Source of the DNA: Punica granatum
Taxonomy: Eukaryota; Streptophyta; Magnoliopsida; Myrtales; Lythraceae
Assembly (NCBI RefSeq): GCF_007655135.1
Contig: NW_022204420.1
Span: 62,001 to 126,000 of the forward strand
Reading direction: 5' to 3'
Length of the DNA stretch: 64,000 nucleotides
Shown: piece after piece, positions 25,165 through 36,807 of the stretch
How positions within the stretch are numbered: the stretch's first letter is position 1
Layout: each line of letters starts with the position of its first letter
Program-made: the position numbers and the translations under genes
The notes under the pieces: model-generated
Databases searched by the model: none
The model's input: the letters and a program-made list of their open reading frames with translations, nothing else
What the model was told of the DNA's origin: nothing

Positions 25165-26227
25165 ATTAAGTGTAGGGAATGTAGAGATGGGAATCTAAGT
25201 TATGCGGTAATTGCGGGTGTGGGAGGAGGTGATTCGTCTGATGCTGAGTTGAAATTATGCTTGGCGACGTAAATGCCAACTGTTGCGTGATGGGGGAAGC
25301 TGCGAAGCGGCTTTGTCGGGTGACCCTTAGAGGACCTGCCCCTTGCTCGGCTTAAGATCGCGATCTATCTAGTGAGGCAGCCATGGATCCGTCTCGGAGG
25401 AGATGCCTCTCGGGGTTCTGTGGCGCACCTGCGCGGAGAAGAATTAGAAGCTAATGGAGGATATCAATCGCTGAAACTGTGATGTGTAAGGGATATATTT
25501 GCAAAGATGCATTAGGGATCCTATTTGAGTGACCATTTGAGGGTGGTCGTGTCCCTGAAAGGAAAGAAAGTCTGTTGGAGGAACGGGCATAACCCGCAGA
25601 ATATATGCGTAGGAAAAACGAGGAATCTTTTGGGGATCCTCCAAATTAAGGATACGACAAATCGACCCCATTCCGAAGTGAGTCTCGAGCCTGGAGAGTC
25701 GAAGAGAGTTTGTTTGCATTGAAGACTGCCGAAACACTACTCATCGTAGCTTCACGAGGAGTGCCGCTTTTCTTTCGTGGTCGAGCCGACATTGCCCCCT
25801 AACTTTTGCCTAGGCCGCGAGATGCGTGATGACCTAGCGGGGTATTTTTTTATTTAACTTTTCTCTCATGAATGCTCACTTTTTGCTTCGATTACCCGTG
25901 TTTGGGTTCGATCGCACCTCTCGGTTCCTCTAACTTTTGCCTAGGCCGCCCACTGAGGGTTTTCAACCTAGCGAGGAAATGATTTATACTCTCCTTTTGC
26001 CACGACTCCCCTTTGCGGGATTTTAAGTCGTGCCCCTCGTTCCCTAGCTTTTGCCTAGGTCGCCTCGAGGAGGTTTTCGACCTAGCGGGAAAATTATTCT
26101 TTTTTTCTCTCAAGAAGGTTTCGAGGTGAGGAGAATGACGGGAGTAGGTGCATATATAAATGAATGGAAAAGGTGTTACAAATGAAACGGGCGCGAGGCC
26201 CGGCAAACGAAGGGCGAACACGAGTGG
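25165..26227 (-). other. E1 3' untranslated region with a three-copy repeat
   Basis: Non-coding stretch between the integrase stop and the minisatellite. Three diverged copies of a 50-55 bp motif, CTTTTGCCTAGGCCGC followed by ACCTAGCGGG, occur at 25797-25850, 25926-25980 and 26042-26095. Nothing else recognised; ORFs here are short and unsupported. Confidence 0.7.
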
Positions 26228-27330
26228 TCAGGAGTAATATTTCTTGATGGCATCAGCGTTGACCGGAAGCGCGTTTTCGGTGCCGTCCATGTCGCTCAAA
26301 ATGATTGCTCCCCCGGAGAAAGTCTCTTTAACAACAAAGGGTCCGTCGTATTTGTATGAGAACTTCCCCCGAGAGTCAGGTGTGACGTGTAAGACCTTCC
26401 TCAAAACGAGGTCACCGGGACTGAACTCGCGGTGACGGACCTTTGCATTGAATGCTCGAGCCATCCTTTGTTGGTAGCACAGTCCGTGGCATAGTGCTTT
26501 TAGTCTCTTTTCGTCCATGAGGTTTAATTGCTCGTAGCGTTGTTTTACCCATTCTACTTCCTCAAGTTCGGCCTCGGCAGGGATCCTCATGGAGGGAATT
26601 TCCACTTCAATCGGGAGGACCGCTTCCATGCCGTAGACCAAGGAGTATGGAGTTGCCTCGGTCGAAGTACGTATAGATGTTCGGTACGCCAAGAGTGCGT
26701 AAGGGAGCATTTCGTGCCAATCCTTGTAGTTCACCGTCATTTTTTTGATGATCTTCTTGATGTTCTTATTCGCCGCTTCCACCTCGCCGTTCATTTGAGG
26801 ACGATATGGTGTGGAATTGCGATGTTGGATTTTAAATTGTGCACAGAGCTCGTCGATGATCTTATTATTTAGATTCTTGGTGTTGTCCGTGATGATTGTT
26901 GCGGGGACTCCGTAGCGAGCGATGATGTCGCGCTTGACAAATCGTGCCATGGCTTTTGCAGTGACCGAAGCAAGCGTGATGGCCTCGAGCCACTTAGTAA
27001 AGTAGTTGATTGCCACAAGGATAAATTGATGCCCATTGGACGCTTTGGGGTTAATGGGACCAATCACGTCGATGCCCCATATTGAGAAAAGCCATGGGGC
27101 CGTCATTGGACGCAACTTGTTGGGGGGTGCTTTAATCTGACTTGCGTAGACCTGACATCGATGGCAGTGCCTGACATGCTTCACGCAATCGGTCTCCATG
27201 GTAGACCAATAATATCCCAAACGCATGAGCTTCTTGGCAAGCATGAGCCCGTTCATATGAGGGCCGCAACTTCACCCGTGTACTTCTTCCATGAGGCGTT
27301 GCGCCTCGTGTATGTCGATGCACCTTAGCA
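26228..27330 (-). pseudogene. E1 integrase domain
   Basis: Integrase joins element cDNA to host DNA. From the in-frame GPHMNG at 27262 the frame is open to the stop at 26228. Counting from M at 27256, the zinc-finger cysteines are C31 and C34, and the catalytic triad is D63 (GIDVIGP), D124 (ITDN) and E160 (NGEVEAAN), a D,D35E spacing that is intact. The C-terminal part has DLVLRK and the GPF of the GPY/F module; no chromodomain follows, as expected for the Tat lineage. An in-frame TGA at 27272-27274 separates the two zinc-binding histidines (EVH and GPH), so the HHCC finger cannot be made from an unbroken protein. It follows the archaeal-type RNase H in the same frame. Confidence 0.93.
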
Positions 27331-28090
27331 ATGTAGCATCGAAGGATCGCCGGTAGAGTGTTTCACCGCTTAAGAAGTAGTGCACCGCAAGTCGTCTGAG
27401 CGTCTTCCGGTCGTGGCGATCGACGAATGGAGGGTATTGACCTGTTTGCAGGAAATTCTTGATGTCCTCATACCATGGTTTAGCATCGGTTGCTTCGATC
27501 GCGTCGTAGTAGGCCGGGCCTTTGGCAACCTCGATCTCGAGGGGTTCAATGATGTTCCCCTTTGTAATGCTTGCCATGGATGCGAGTGTTGCAAGCGCGT
27601 CCGCGAACTGGTTCTTCGTGCGCGGAGTTTAGGTGAATGTGATCTTCTCAAAATTTTTCGCTAACTCCTCAAGGTATTCGTGGTACGGGACTAACTTTGC
27701 GTCCTTTGTCTTCCATTGCCCCAGCGTCTAGAAGATTGTGAGCATGGAGTCGCCGAACACTTCTAACTCCTTTACCTTGAAGTCGATTGCGGCTTGCAGG
27801 TCGAGAATGCATGCCTCATACTCGGCCACGTTATTGGTGCAAGAGAAGTCCACTTTTGCAGCAATCGGATAATGGCGTCTGTTCGAGGATATCAGCACCG
27901 CCCCAACTCCAGAGCCCGCGGAATTGACCGCCCCGTCGAAGTACATCTTCCATGTTGGCTCATCCTTCTTGTCATCTACTCAGAGGACTCCTTCGTCTGG
28001 GAAGTCAGCATTTATCGGCGTGTCGTCATTAACCGGGAATTCTGCTAGGTGGTCGGCGATTGCTTGCCCTTTGACAGATGTGCGGGATAC
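27331..28090 (-). pseudogene. E1 second (archaeal-type) RNase H and linker
   Basis: A second RNase H, downstream of the ordinary one, is a defining feature of Tat-lineage gypsy elements. Acidic residues of the fold are visible: YFDGA, NNVAEYEA, FGDS and NQFADALA. The domain spans about 27610-27950, followed by a linker (EPLEIEVAKGP, then WYEDIKNFL) leading to integrase. In-frame stops lie at 27980-27982, 27728-27730 and 27629-27631; the first two bracket the start and middle of the domain. The frame matches integrase throughout, so the damage here is by substitutions, not indels. Confidence 0.88.
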
Positions 28091-28491
28091 TTACTCGATG
28101 TCGTATTCTGTCAGTTGGCAGCGCCATTTTGCAATGTTCCTCATGGAGGACGGGCTATCGAGTAAATATCGTAGGGGTCCGCTTTTGACAGCAAGCGGAT
28201 TGTGTGATAGAGCGTGTACTGTCGGAGCCTTTGCATGACCCATACTAACGAACAACACATTTTCTCGATCTCCGGATAATTGGATTCCCCTTCGGTAAAC
28301 TTCTTGCTTAAGTAATATATTGCCCTCTCCGTGTGTGTCAACTCGTCCTCTTGCCCTAGCATACATCCTAAAGATTGCCGGCGTACTGTCAGGTATAAGA
28401 TGAGGGGATGATTCGGCATAGGTGGGACTAGCACCGACGGTTGAACTAAGTAGGCCTTGATGGTGTCGAAGGCATTCTGACATTCATGGTC
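28091..28491 (-). pseudogene. E1 RNase H (reverse-transcriptase-linked)
   Basis: The RNase H that normally follows reverse transcriptase in gypsy polyproteins (RT-linked RNase H group). Recognisable blocks are LILYLTVRRQSLGCML, AIYYLSKKFTEGESNYPEIEK and IAKWRCQLTEYDIE. It is separated from reverse transcriptase by a TGA at 28492-28494 where the family normally has tryptophan (TGG). A one-base loss in the G run at 28174-28177 shifts the frame midway: the part before it is in the reverse-transcriptase frame, the part after it in the integrase frame. It ends at an in-frame stop at 28091. Confidence 0.88.
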
Positions 28492-29673
28492 TCATTCGAT
28501 CGCTGCATTTTTGCGGAACAAGCGAAAGAGCAGCTGACACTTGTCCGTCAGGTTTGCAATGAAGCGCGCGATGTAGTTCAACCGTCCCAAGAAGCCGCGC
28601 ACCTCTCGAACCGTTGACGGCGGAGAAAGCTCTTTGATTGCCTTGACTTTTTTTGGGTCAACCTCGATAACGCGCTCTCTGACCACGAATCCTAGCAGCT
28701 TTCTCGACCGGGCACCGAACATGCATTTTGCCGGATTGAGCCGGAGTTTGTACTCTTTTAAGTGGTCGAAAAGGCGCTTTAGGTTGACGAGGTGATCTTC
28801 TCCTTCTTTGGACTTGGCAATCATGTCATCGACATAGACCTCGACTTCCTTGTGCATCATGTCGTAGAACAATGTGACCATAGCCCTTTGATAAGTTGCC
28901 CCGGCATTTTTGAGGCCGAAAGGCATGACGCGGTAGCAAAAAGTTCCCCACATCGTGGTGAACGTCGTCTTGATTTTGTCTTCCTCGGTCATCCGGATTT
29001 GATTGCATCCGGAGAAGCCGTCCATGAAAGCAAATTGAGCGCGGCGTGCCATGTTGTCAACTAGGACGTCGATGTGAGGCAGGGGAAAATTGTCTTTGGG
29101 GCTAGCCTTATTGAGGTCCCGACAGTCGACGCAAACTTGAACCCTTCTGTCTTTCTTTTCCACTGGTATAATGTTTGCCACCCACTCGGAATAGTTGCAG
29201 ACTTTGAGGAATCCCGCATTGATCTGTTTGACAACCTCCTCTTTGATGCGGAGGAGAAGGCTGGCTCGTTGTCGTCGTAACTGCTGCCGCTTGGGCAGGA
29301 ACTTCTCAGTGTCGAATGGAAGGAAGTGTTTGACTATTGAAGGGTCTAAGCCGAGCATATCAGCATAGGACCAGGCAAAGACCTCTTGGTATTCCCTCAG
29401 GAAGTCGATCATCCGAGCTCGTTGTGCGTCGAGGCCTGTCCGGATTTTCAAAGTGCGAGGTTCTTCTTCGGTACCCACGTTGATCTCCTCTGTTGGCTCG
29501 ACCGAGGTGAGTTGATGGTCCTCGAGGTGACTCAAACTCTCCTCTATCTCGGGTACTTGACCGTCTTCGACAAGCCCTTCCCCAAAGTATACGGGTCGGG
29601 GCTCACCGAGACGTTCTTTGAATGGGTTCGAATCGACGTGTCGGAGATTTGGATTAGAGTGGAGCCTGGAAAT
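28492..29673 (-). pseudogene. E1 reverse transcriptase domain
   Basis: Copies element RNA into cDNA. The frame is open from 29673 (just after a stop) to the premature TGA at 28492, 393 codons; no ATG opens it, as expected for a polyprotein. Counting from the TTG at 29535: SEWVANIIPVEKKD 116-129, DLNKASPKDNFPLP 140-153, FMDGFSG 170-176 with catalytic D172, MPFGLKNAGATYQRAM 204-219, and the YVDD active site 234-237. LGFVV and FLGRLNYIARFI mark the thumb/connection. All core motifs look intact, making this the best-preserved piece of the element. Some substitutions (CVDC for the usual CVDY-type residue) suggest decay. Confidence 0.93.
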
Positions 29674-29869
29674 TTAAAGAATCGTCTTAGAAAATTTAGA
29701 ACGCTGCGAATGAAAGAATAAAAAAGAGATAAAAGGCGTGGAAGTTCAAAAAATGCATGTAGGGATTTCATTGATAGCGTGAACATGAAGCCATAACAGA
29801 GATCCATCTTCCGTCGTGTGGCCTATGGCTATACCGACACGCGGGAAACATCTTATACATAGATAAGCC
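29674..29869 (-). other. E1 protease-reverse transcriptase junction, candidate intron
   Basis: About 200 bp with stops in the coding frames between the protease tail stop (29870-29872) and the RT frame. On the sense strand it ends in a pyrimidine-rich tract and TTTCCAG, a good splice acceptor near 29666, and a GTATAAG donor-like site lies just after the stop. Ogre elements are known to have an intron at this junction. A donor that would also remove the upstream stop is not obvious. Confidence 0.4.
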
Positions 29870-30307
29870 TTAGACATCGGCGATCACAGCCGAATAGCGC
29901 AGGACTGAGGTCCAGTTGTTGAGCTCCTCATCTTCATGCGCAGGGCGGATGTGAACCCCTAAAGGAATCTCCTCGGTGACAGCATACACGGCTGGCATAG
30001 CGGCAGGCGCGTTGTCGGAGTCCGAGAAAGGGCCGTCAAGGGCGCCCCCGATGATGTGTGGAGGTCTGGGAAAGAAGTGAGATAGCGGGGGAACTGGGAT
30101 GCCCCTGTTGAGCCTCCCGTAGTGTGCGGCGAGGTGGTGGAGGAGGTTGCCCTTGCGAGCTTCAATGATCTAATGGCAGGAGGGGCGAAAGCAAAGTCCT
30201 CTCTTGTCCTTGTATTCTAGGACTTCAATGGGGCAGTTGATCCCTTGTCCGCGTGCCCCGAGGCCTGTGCCAGGGATGTAATTGTAGCGCAGTAAAACTT
30301 TCCCTTT
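29870..30307 (-). pseudogene. E1 protease tail with G-patch-like segment (3' part)
   Basis: Continuation of the protease ORF after the solo-LTR insertion: the reading frame resumes exactly in phase once 3574 bp (LTR plus one target copy) are ignored. It has the glycine-rich YIPGTGLGARGQGI segment, which resembles the G-patch RNA-binding motif described in plant gypsy proteases, then a conserved tail with HYGRLNRGIPVPPLSHFFP and a terminal TAA after AVIADV. An in-frame TAG at 30170-30172 interrupts it just after CH. Confidence 0.8.
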
Positions 30308-33300
30308 TGTCACGGCCCGAAATTTCAGCTGATTTTCCCTTATATTTCCTTGATATTCGTTCTCACATAAACTATTCATATAAAACCTGCTTTCCATAAC
30401 TCTGAAAAACATACAACTACTACAAATGCTCTCACATATATATTTATATAAGCATGATTTTAGCAAAGCTACATCGCTAAACCAACTAGACAAAAGTTTC
30501 AGGTTGTAACATTCTCAAGTCCATTTTATACAAAAAGGATATCTATCAAATAACTAAGGTTCCTACCTAGTTCTCCAAGCTAATACCCGATATCAAAAAG
30601 TGGTTCCTCCGCGCAATCGGAAGCTTATCTGGAAAAATGTATGCAGGGTGTGAGCTGCATCTCAGTGAGCACAAAATTCCAAGGCAAAATGAATAATATT
30701 AAGTGATAAATATATTTTAAACAACCAAATATTCTTATAGATGTATCCGCGTAACCAAGTCTATCAACTAATTCATCAACATGGTATAATATACCATACA
30801 TACGACTGACTACTAATTTTATTCATAAACAATCAATTGCCTTTATAACCTATAAAACTATTATTAAAATTAACCATTAACTCAACATCACCTTGCATTC
30901 ATAACCTAATTTAATCAAATTAACAAACAATACGGCTCCCACAGAATAATTCAAACAATCGCAATAATCATCACATCTATAGCAACCAAACCCAACAAAC
31001 AATATACAACACAACAAAATTAACATAGCCATAGGGTTGCATTTCCTCGCAACAGAGTTGTGACGGTACCGTGACCCCGCACATCTCCCTCATATCATTC
31101 TCAACTCCCCATATCCATATCTCATAAGCGGGGGCCGCCTATTAACCTATGGCGGTAAGAGTTGACCTCAATTTGTATTCCGCCGGGTCATAGCAGCCGA
31201 TCAGGCCCCTTTTTCTATTCCGCCGGGTCCAGCGGCCGATCAGGCCCCCGTTTATATTCCGCCGGGTCCAGCGGTCGATCAGGCCCCCGTTTATATTCCG
31301 CCGGGTCCAGCGGTCGATCAGGCCCCCGTTTATATTCCGCCGGGTCCAGCGGTCGATCAGGCCCCCGTTTATATTCCGCCGGGTCCAGCGGTCGATCAGG
31401 CCCCCGTTTATATTCCGCCGGGTCTAGCGGTCGATCAGGCCCCCGTTTATATTCCGCCGGGGCCAGCGGCCGATCAGGCCCTATTTGTATTCCGCTGGGT
31501 CCAACGGTCCCATGGCTATAGTCAAACAACAATCACAAACACAATCAACTGCAACTGAGCCATCACACATCATAAACCCACACCAAATTCATATCTCCAA
31601 ATTATCACAGCCTCCATATACACAAATACAATCCCCATCATATTCCCCCTTTGAATCACATTATCATCATATATTTCTTACACGATCCACATACTCAATC
31701 ACACCGCATATCCCAAGTCAAGGTGAATCACAAATGCCATATTGCTCAGATCCGTTCACACAACATAGCAGTGCCGATAATTTCTATAATCATAACACAT
31801 GATTTCACAAGGGAATAGAGTATTCACATATCATACATATGTATATATATATATATATATATATCATTTCACAATGGAATAAAGTACTCACCGACAACTC
31901 CAATAAATACGGCTCATTGGATCGACCCTTTTAGTGCTAGGATTCAGTCTCCGCGATCCCTATTATTCGCATACCTTTGATTAGATAATAAAAATATAGC
32001 AACATCACATGAACTCCCAATATCTCCCACAATCTTCACTAGAAACCTATTATTTCCAATGAGTCCCGGTTTATGTATATTGTATTCATTATGCCCATTT
32101 CTAATTATGAAGTTAACCTCATTGAAATCTACTCGCTCTAAAAGCACACACTGACCAGTTACGAGTTACAACCCCAATTAAGAATTTAACCTCATTAAAA
32201 CCGATTTAAAGAGACATAATCATCCTTTGCAAAATGCTCACCCTAACCAACTTCAACAAGCAACATAAATCAAAAGGGCTACTAACAATCGATGGAGTAG
32301 TACCATTCAACCTAAACGGAATACTTAGGTCAGCACTAACAGTGCAGATCCATAAATCTAATAGGAAATAAAACCAAACAATAACACTTACTCTTACAAT
32401 GCTTTCAATACACCTAAACTAGTTTGGTATATCTCGCTTAGTCATCCACTAAACAGAATTCCTCTATGACAATTCATTCAAACAATATTGAAGCAATTTC
32501 TTAAGAAGATCAATTCCATGCATAGGCAACTCAAACAACAAGAGCAACGGATAATAAGGTGCTTAAACCCGATTTCAAATGTTTTAAAACAACAACAAAT
32601 TTCTCCTCGATAACCTCACCAATCCTGGCGCGTATCCTAACATAATAACACACCAAAATATGTAACTTAAGGACATGCTCTGCTATTTTACTTAGGTGGA
32701 TAAGCAAGACCACCTCTAACTTGTCAATCTACAATCCACTTAATCATGATTATAGCTCATCAAATGGAATGCATATATGAGCAAGAGAAGCATCTTACAG
32801 TACAAAACTTATAAAATCAATCTCATTTAATCTAATTACTTCAACTCCAGATAATTAAACAAAGCTAAATCCATAGATATTTCCATCTTTTATCCAACCA
32901 ATTAAATCAATTGGAATTATCATACATAAAATGAGAACATGAATTCAATCTTGCATTTTTTTTTCCTAATATTGATCAAAATCATCCGCATTTCATAGAA
33001 TCAATTCATACAAATGCCAATTCAACTCAGCCACCACACGTCAAATTTACAGCTAGACAACCACATAAACTCAACATATAACTCAATTCTCTGTGAATCC
33101 CTATAAAACTCCAACAATCACATCCAATCAGCCCCCTTCACTATCGAATTAATCGAACCCTAATCATAGTGAATAAGAATGTCTAAGGTGAGAAGAATCA
33201 ACTTACTTCAAGAACCCAAGCCTAGCCTTGCTCTCCTCTTAAGTTTCTTCTTCAGTTCACTCTGTTCTATCTCTATCTGCTCTCATCCTCTGTTTCTCTG

Positions 33301-33622
33301 TTTTCTCCCTTGACTTCCCGCAGCAAAATAGAAGAATGGAAGAAAAAGAAAGCAGCAGAACAAAACAAGAAAAAATAAAGGAAGAAGTGGATGGCTGCTC
33401 ACGTTTTCGTTCTTCTTCTTCCCCCCAGCTGTCTCTGTTTTCCTTTCTATCTCTTGCTCTGTTTCTTCTTTACGTTTTCCAGCCCAAAAGCATAACAGAG
33501 TAAAAGAGAGAAAGGAGACAAGACAAATGAATGAAAAGAATGGCGGTGGAAGACTCCAGGGGAAAAATTTGGGGGACAAGTGGGACCCTTTCATCCCTAA
33601 TCTTTTTTTTTTGTCAGTCACC

Positions 33623-33653
<31 letters not shown>

Positions 33654-33876
33654 AATATAATAGCACTTGTATGTATAAGTATGCATGTTTCGAAAATCTC
33701 AGGTTTCAAACATGCCTTCACTTTCTCTTCTTCTCCCTTTTTTTTTCTCCTAATGCTCCAGCTTATGTATGTAATCTATATATATATTTGTATATAAGCA
33801 TGTAAGTAAATGTACTCGTATATATATATATATATATATAAACTATGTGAAATTAAAAAAAATTTCAGGTCTTACA
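30308..33876 (-). mobile_element. Solo LTR of a different gypsy lineage inserted in E1
   Basis: A 3569-bp insertion with TG...CA ends: TGTCACGGCCCGAAATTTC on one side and, reverse-complemented, TGTAAGACCTGAAATTT on the other. It is flanked by near-identical 5-bp copies CCTTT (30303-30307) and CCTAT (33877-33881), and removing it restores the E1 reading frame. No polyprotein domain, primer site or paired LTR is visible inside, so a solo LTR is the simplest reading. Terminal sequences resemble Del/Tekay-type chromovirus LTRs, but that is an impression. Contains a 39-bp array, TA microsatellites (31840-31863, 33627-33652, 33817-33840) and an AT-rich body. Orientation is tentative. Confidence 0.75.
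31176..31509. repeat. 39-bp tandem repeat inside the solo LTR
   Basis: Eight full units and one partial unit, each TATTCCGCCGGGTCCAGCGG followed by TCGATCAGGCCCCCGTTTA. Units 3-6 look identical, so the array expanded recently. Because 39 is divisible by three, both strands read as repetitive ORFs; these are not genes. Confidence 0.93.
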
Positions 33877-33881
33877 CCTAT

Positions 33882-35116
33882 CATGTGGTCGGCGCGGGAC
33901 GGGCCGACCTCTCCGTAATCCCGGATGACGGAGATGGTTTCGAACGAATGGAACGGGAGGTTTTCATCGCCTCCAACGTTGATATAGGGTACCGCCGTCT
34001 CCTTGTAGATGGCGTAATCCTCTTCCCCTTTAACCGTGATGAGCTTCTCTTCGACGATAAACTTCAACCTTTGATGTAGAGAGAGGGGACGGCCCTGGCC
34101 GAGTGGATCCAAGGCCTTCCGAGCAATAGGCTGAACGCGTTCGGAATATCGAGCACTTGGAACGTGATGCTGAACGAACACGGGCCGATGTCTATGAGAA
34201 GGTCGATTTCTCCGTTCACCTCCCTCCGCGAGCCGTCGAAGGCTCGGACCGCCGTTTTGCTCGGGCGGCCGCGGTTGAGGTCCACGTTCATCTGCTTCAA
34301 AGTGGTCAACGGGCAAACGTTGAGTGCAGAACCATTGTCAATCATGACCCGGCCAATGACATAGTTGTTGCACCTGCAGACGATGTGTAACGCCCGCGAA
34401 TGTGCCCACCCTTCGAAGGGAAGTTCGTCGTCCGAAAACGAGATGGTGTTAGAGAAGATAGAGCTGACGGTCTCCTCTATCCTGTCAAGAGGTGTTTCCT
34501 TTAGGACTTGCGCCGCCGTTAGCACCCGGAGGAGGGCCTTCCGGTGCGACTCCGAACTGAGGAGGAGAGCGAGTAGTGAGACGTGGGCCGGGGACTTGGC
34601 CATCTGTTCGACCACCTTGTATTCGCTCGCCTTTATGATTTTCATGAATGCTTCGGCTTCCTCATTGGTTACCTTCTTGGGCGGAAAAGGCGCGATTTCG
34701 GGTGCCGCCCCAGCTTCAACGACGGGTGCCTTCCCTTTGTCCGCGATCGTCGGATTTTCATACACCCGCCCCGAGCGTGTTACGCCCATGACACTGAACT
34801 GTTGTTCGGGGTTGTTAATACTTCCTTCATAAGTCCAAGGGACCCGGTTGTCCGAATATGGGTTCCTAGCGGGGATGTCTATGACGAACGGGGAAGGTGA
34901 GGTATCAAGCCTCGTTGACCCGACTATGGCTTCCACCGGTACATACTGGATTATGAAGGGGGAAGGATTGCCTGATTCACTCTCGTCCTCCCCTAGAACG
35001 CAAATGTTGATCATATTGATAGAGGGTTCTTGGGTTTGCCAGTGATTGGGCAGGGGATTGGCCTGCACATTCAGGGGTCTTACAACATTGAACGAGAGCT
35101 CCTTTGCATCAATCAT
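33882..35116 (-). pseudogene. E1 aspartic protease (5' part)
   Basis: Retroviral-type aspartic protease that would process the polyprotein. From the ATG at 35116 the frame runs 350 codons; the catalytic site is MIDNGSALNV with D260 (DNGS rather than the commoner D[ST]G, usual for this lineage), and LLGRPWIHSA at 331-340 is the conserved C-terminal block. The first 250 residues form a linker with charged and proline-rich stretches. A one-base loss near 34085 shifts the frame; the continuation (LKFIVEEKLITVKGE, then FHSFETISVI) is in another frame to 33882, where the solo LTR interrupts. The upstream gag frame overlaps the ATG in a different phase. Confidence 0.88.
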
Positions 35117-36807
35117 CTCCTGGATCCTCTCCCGTAGCCTCCAACAAATATCTAAGGTATGCCCCGGTGCACCCCGGTGGTACTTGCACTGCTTGCTTTG
35201 ATCTTGGGTGGTTGGGTCGAAATTCGGGCCAGGCGCTATTGTCCCGATCTTGTCGCTCGCTCGGAGTTGTTGGTAAATGTGGGAAAGTGGAATCGGCAGG
35301 GACGGGTATTGTTTGCGCAGTCGCGGTTGTGCTGCACCGCCCTGTTGACCTTGCGGAGGTGGGGCCTGTTGTGTTGGCTAAGGAATTCTTGATTCCCAAG
35401 TCAAGCTTTTTCCCGGCCCCGATGAGATCGGAGAATGAAAAGGTGTGAGCCAACAGATGCGAATAGTACACTCCTCTTAGGGTGGAATGGAACAACTGGA
35501 TTTGTTGTACTTCGCTGATTGGGGGGATGTGCTTTGCCGCTTGGGCACGCCACTTGGTAGCGTATTCCTCGAACCTTTGGCTTTGCGCCATCTCCTTCAT
35601 GCTCAATTCCAAGAGGGTCGGAGGCGTCTTCGCACAGTATTGATATTGATCGATGAATTTCCGAGAGAGGTCCGCCCATGTAGGGATGTCTTCGGCCTTT
35701 AACGACATGAACCAATCGAGGGCAGATCCTGTTAGGCTATCTTGAAATGAGTGGATGACGAATTCCTCGTAATCCCAATAATGTAACATCTTTCCCTAGT
35801 AATGGCGGAGGTGGTGTTGCGGATCAGTCGTGCCCTCGTAAGTCTTAAACTCTGGGATCTTGACCTTCGAGGGTAACCGCATGCCTGGGAAGAGACTACC
35901 GTCGCCATAACTTGCGTTGGGGCGAGTCTCATTTGCTTGCAGGGCTCGTATCGTCTCTTCCATTCTCTTCAGCCTACGTTCCTGCTCGGCATCAGCCTCG
36001 GGGAAAAAGTGCGTTGGTGAAGCGAAATGGGTCGCGTGAGTTGGCGTGCCCGGTTCGAGAAAAGTGGTGTTTATGGGAGGCGATGCTTGGTAGGGGAGGC
36101 TAGTGTAGGGTTGTAGGGACGGGTAGAGTGCAGGTTCCATAGCTTGAGGAGGAACTGGAGCAGGCATGCTTGGCGCCGGAAAAATCGTCGGTGGAGAGAG
36201 GGTATAGACTGTGGCTGGGGCCGGCATGGAGACAGGTGGTGGTGCAGACAGGGCCTGATTCGAAGTTAGGAATGCCGCCGGGGGAAGAGGGACGGCATGC
36301 CGCCAGGGGAAGAGGGACGGCTATGGGGCCCGGTGGCGGCGGAAAGAGGATGGTAAACGGGTGAACCGTGGGCGTGTACGTTGTTGGTAGGGCAGGAGCA
36401 TCAGTGCTTTCCGAACCTTGGGTCGGCGGAATCCAAGAGGTTGGGTCGGCTGTTGGCCCTTGTCTCGAAGGAGGGGTGGAGCTTTTGGAAGCACGGTTCG
36501 GCCCTCTGAATAAGGCAAACAATTCGGCCATATTGGTGGTCATGTTGGCAACTAATTGGTTAACTGTGCCCTCTAGTGCCGCGATGCAAGCGTGGTCGTC
36601 GGAGGTAGATGATGTCGGTGAGATTTGTGGAAGGGATGCCCCTGAAGATGTCGGTGGTGGGAGATGTGTCAAGGGGGTGCCCAAATACGCCGGTGGGATG
36701 CCCGCGGGAGTTGGAGGCGGCGGAGCATGTGTCGGGGGCGGCTGAGAATGAATTGGGACCGGTGGATTGACTTCCTCAGAAATATCAATTCGGTTCTCTT
36801 CTGTCAT
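35109..36807 (-). pseudogene. E1 gag
   Basis: Capsid-like structural protein. The ATG at 36807 opens a proline-rich N-terminus (residues 1-190) followed by the gag domain, recognisable as LTGSALDWFMSL, DLSRKFIDQYQYC and RFEEYATKWRAQAAKHIPP (about 35700-35500). Three lesions: a frameshift at 36272-36321 caused by a 25-bp tandem duplication; an in-frame TAG at 35796-35798 between HLRHY and GKMLHYWD; and a frameshift near 35200, after which the cysteine/histidine cluster with CKYHRGAPGHTLDIC lies in the protease frame. Without these, gag would run on into protease, so a gag-pro fusion is likely for the active ancestor. Confidence 0.9.
36272..36321. repeat. 25-bp tandem duplication in gag
   Basis: Two copies, beginning at 36272 and 36297, that differ by one base (GCCGCCGGGGG against GCCGCCAGGGG). 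The 25-bp surplus equals one base modulo three and exactly accounts for the gag frame break between 36807 and 36227. Confidence 0.92.

Noticed and set aside
31162..31521. Serine/glycine-rich ORF that looks like a low-complexity protein
   Set aside because: It is the 39-bp tandem array inside a solo LTR, open on both strands.
33627..33840. TA dinucleotide runs as matrix-attachment or origin signals
   Set aside because: Simple microsatellites in an AT-rich solo LTR; nothing else supports a function.
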